Positions 6,348-9,295 of a stretch of DNA of 9,295 bases are shown in pieces; position 1 is the stretch's first letter, and each line of letters opens with the position of its first letter. The DNA is taken from NCBI GenBank assembly GCA_028292065.1, contig JAQGNC010000489.1, positions 1-9,295 of the forward strand, written 5' to 3'. The DNA comes from Betaproteobacteria bacterium. Lineage in GTDB: Bacteria > Pseudomonadota > Gammaproteobacteria > Burkholderiales > SG8-41. The notes under the pieces were generated by a model. It made no database searches and was not told the origin of the DNA. It saw nothing but the letters and a program-made list of their open reading frames with translations. The position numbers and the translations under genes were made by a program.

Positions 6348-7903
6348 TCACTTCAGGCGCCACCACAGCACCGCGATTGCGGCGTAGAGCCCGGCGAGCA
6401 CCGTCCACAGCAGCGTAGAGAGCGTCGGATCGAGCCGGTCCGCGCCCGTCAGCAGCGCAGCGACTCCGGTAGAGATGATGGCGAGCGCGAGCAGCCGGGT
6501 ACGCCGGTTGTTGGCGCGTCGCTTCCTCTCGGATTCGTCGGAGCGCACCGCGAGCACGAAGCGCCCCTCGGCGAGATCTGAAAGAATTTCCTGGACCTGT
6601 CCCGGCGCCGAGCGCGCGATCTCGGCGAGCTGCATCAGGCTCGCGGTCACACGCTCCGGCGTGAGATCGCGCAGGAGCCGCTCGATCGGAAATCCCGCGA
6701 AGAAGCGCCGCCCTACGCTGCGCAGGGTCGCCGTCCCGCCGATCTGGTAGGCGACGGTCTCGGCGGTGAGCAGGGTCCGGTACAGCGCGAGGATCGAGCG
6801 CGGCACGCGCATGCGGTGCTGGCGCGCGAGCCTCATCAGCACGATGAGATAGCTGCCGGTGGTCGACCGCCCCGAAACGTTCTCGGCTTCGTCTTCGAGC
6901 CTCGCGAGCCAGCGCTGGGTCTCCTCGTAGAAGTCGCGCCGGAAAGGCTCGAGGTCGGTCTCCGGCGTCGGCTCGAGAATTCGTATGATCGAGACGTACA
7001 TCCCGTGAACGTCGTTGTTGTAAAGCGCGTTGAGGTAGGCGGCCTGCACTTCTTCGGTATTCGCAGGCAGGGTGTCGACCAGGCCGAAATCGACGAAGCC
7101 GACGATGCTGCCGGGCATCGCAACGAGATTGCCGGGATGCGGGTCGGCATGAAAACGTCGCGCGCGAAAGACCTGGTGGAACAACGAAAGCAGAAGATTC
7201 TCGGCGAGCACCGCCGCGTCGACGGAAAGATCTCCGCTGCGGGGCCGCGGCGCCGCGCCCCTGCGCCTCACGAGCTCGCTGAAAGCTATGCCTTCGATGT
7301 ATTCGCTGGTGACCACGCGGGCCGCTGAAAGCTCGGCAAACGGTCTCGGTATGCGTACGCGCGGATCGGTGTGCAGCAAATCGTACATGCGCGTCTGGTT
7401 GTCGAGCTCGCGCGCGAAATCGAGCTCCTGGCGCAGCCAGTCCTCGATCTCGTCGACGACTTCGGTCGGCGCGACCAAAGGGCCGATGCGGAACGTTTCG
7501 AGGAATCGTGCGAGGCGCCGCGCGAGGCGAACGTCGCGATCCGCCTGCGCGCGCAGGTTCGGACGCTGGACCTTCACCGCGACGGTTTCACCGCCGTGCG
7601 TTTCGGCGAGGTGCACCTGCGCGATCGACCCCGCGGCCAGGGGGCGTTTGCGGATACTGCGGAAGATCTTCGCGGGAGGCGCGCCGAAATCCTCGGTGAG
7701 GATCTGCTCGATTGACTTCCAGTCGATCGCCGGGGCGCGGTCGACCAGCTGCAGCAGCGCTTCGCAGTACGCCTGCGGCAGCACGTCGGGGCGCAGCGCG
7801 AGAAACTGGCCCATCTTGACGAACAAAGGCCCGCGTCGCGCGAGAAAGCGCACGAGCCGTTCCGGCCCGCTCCGCGCCGCGGCGCTGCTTTCCTCGGGCG
7901 CGA

Positions 7904-7928
<25 letters not shown>
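6348..7928 (-). CDS. UbiB/ABC1 (AarF-type) atypical kinase, second copy
   Basis: A 526-residue protein with all main UbiB motifs: KMGQ (38-41, the KxGQ motif), the alanine-rich loop AAGSIAQVH (98-106) that replaces the usual glycine-rich loop, VAVKVQRP (116-123, ATP-binding lysine K119), a catalytic HADPHPGN (260-267) and DFG (280-282). Two hydrophobic helices near the C-terminus (about 478-495 and 505-523) form the membrane hairpin seen in quinone-linked members. The family supports ubiquinone biosynthesis or lipid handling by an ATP-dependent mechanism that is still debated. The ATG at 7928 lies inside the end of the preceding ubiB-like gene (25-bp overlap) and has no clear Shine-Dalgarno, suggesting translational coupling; the region before KxGQ is short (37 residues versus about 70 in E. 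coli UbiB), so the true start could be earlier. Whether it is the quinone-pathway ubiB proper cannot be decided; no other ubi genes are present. Confidence 0.88.

Positions 7929-9295
<1,367 letters not shown>

Overview
The window is high-GC DNA with tightly packed genes and strong G/C preference at third codon positions over most of its length. Together with the gene families present (UbiB/ABC1 kinases, hemerythrin-like protein, FAD-linked oxidase) this suggests a proteobacterium, possibly a betaproteobacterium, but no marker gene here fixes the taxonomy.

Left end (about 1-1330, minus strand): nearly all of a DUF3375 protein, which is JetA, the kleisin-like subunit of the Wadjet anti-plasmid system. 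Its 3' end lies beyond position 1. It is transcribed leftward, so jetB, jetC and jetD would be expected outside the window to the left. Its codon use is more mixed than in the rest of the window (several CTA and TTA leucines), which fits an acquired defence locus. Positions 1331-1871 hold no convincing gene and probably include the junction between the defence locus and the resident chromosome.

Middle (1872-6310): two divergent transcription units separated by a 192-bp intergenic region (3056-3247). Leftward is a small polytopic membrane protein followed, with an ATGA stop/start overlap, by a hemerythrin (HHE) domain protein with an odd cysteine-rich C-terminal tail. Rightward is an FAD-linked oxidoreductase of the PCMH (FAD_binding_4) type with features like cytokinin dehydrogenases, then a histidine-containing four-helix membrane protein, then a 338-residue helical protein of unknown family. 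The five genes look like an undescribed redox/membrane module; this grouping is inference.

Right end (6348-9295, minus strand): two tandem UbiB/ABC1 (AarF-type) atypical kinases that overlap by 25 bp and each end in a two-helix membrane hairpin. The upstream one is cut by the window edge. They converge on the oxidoreductase operon with only 37 bp between the stop codons. UbiB proteins support quinone or lipid metabolism, so a link to the neighbouring redox genes is possible but not shown by the sequence.
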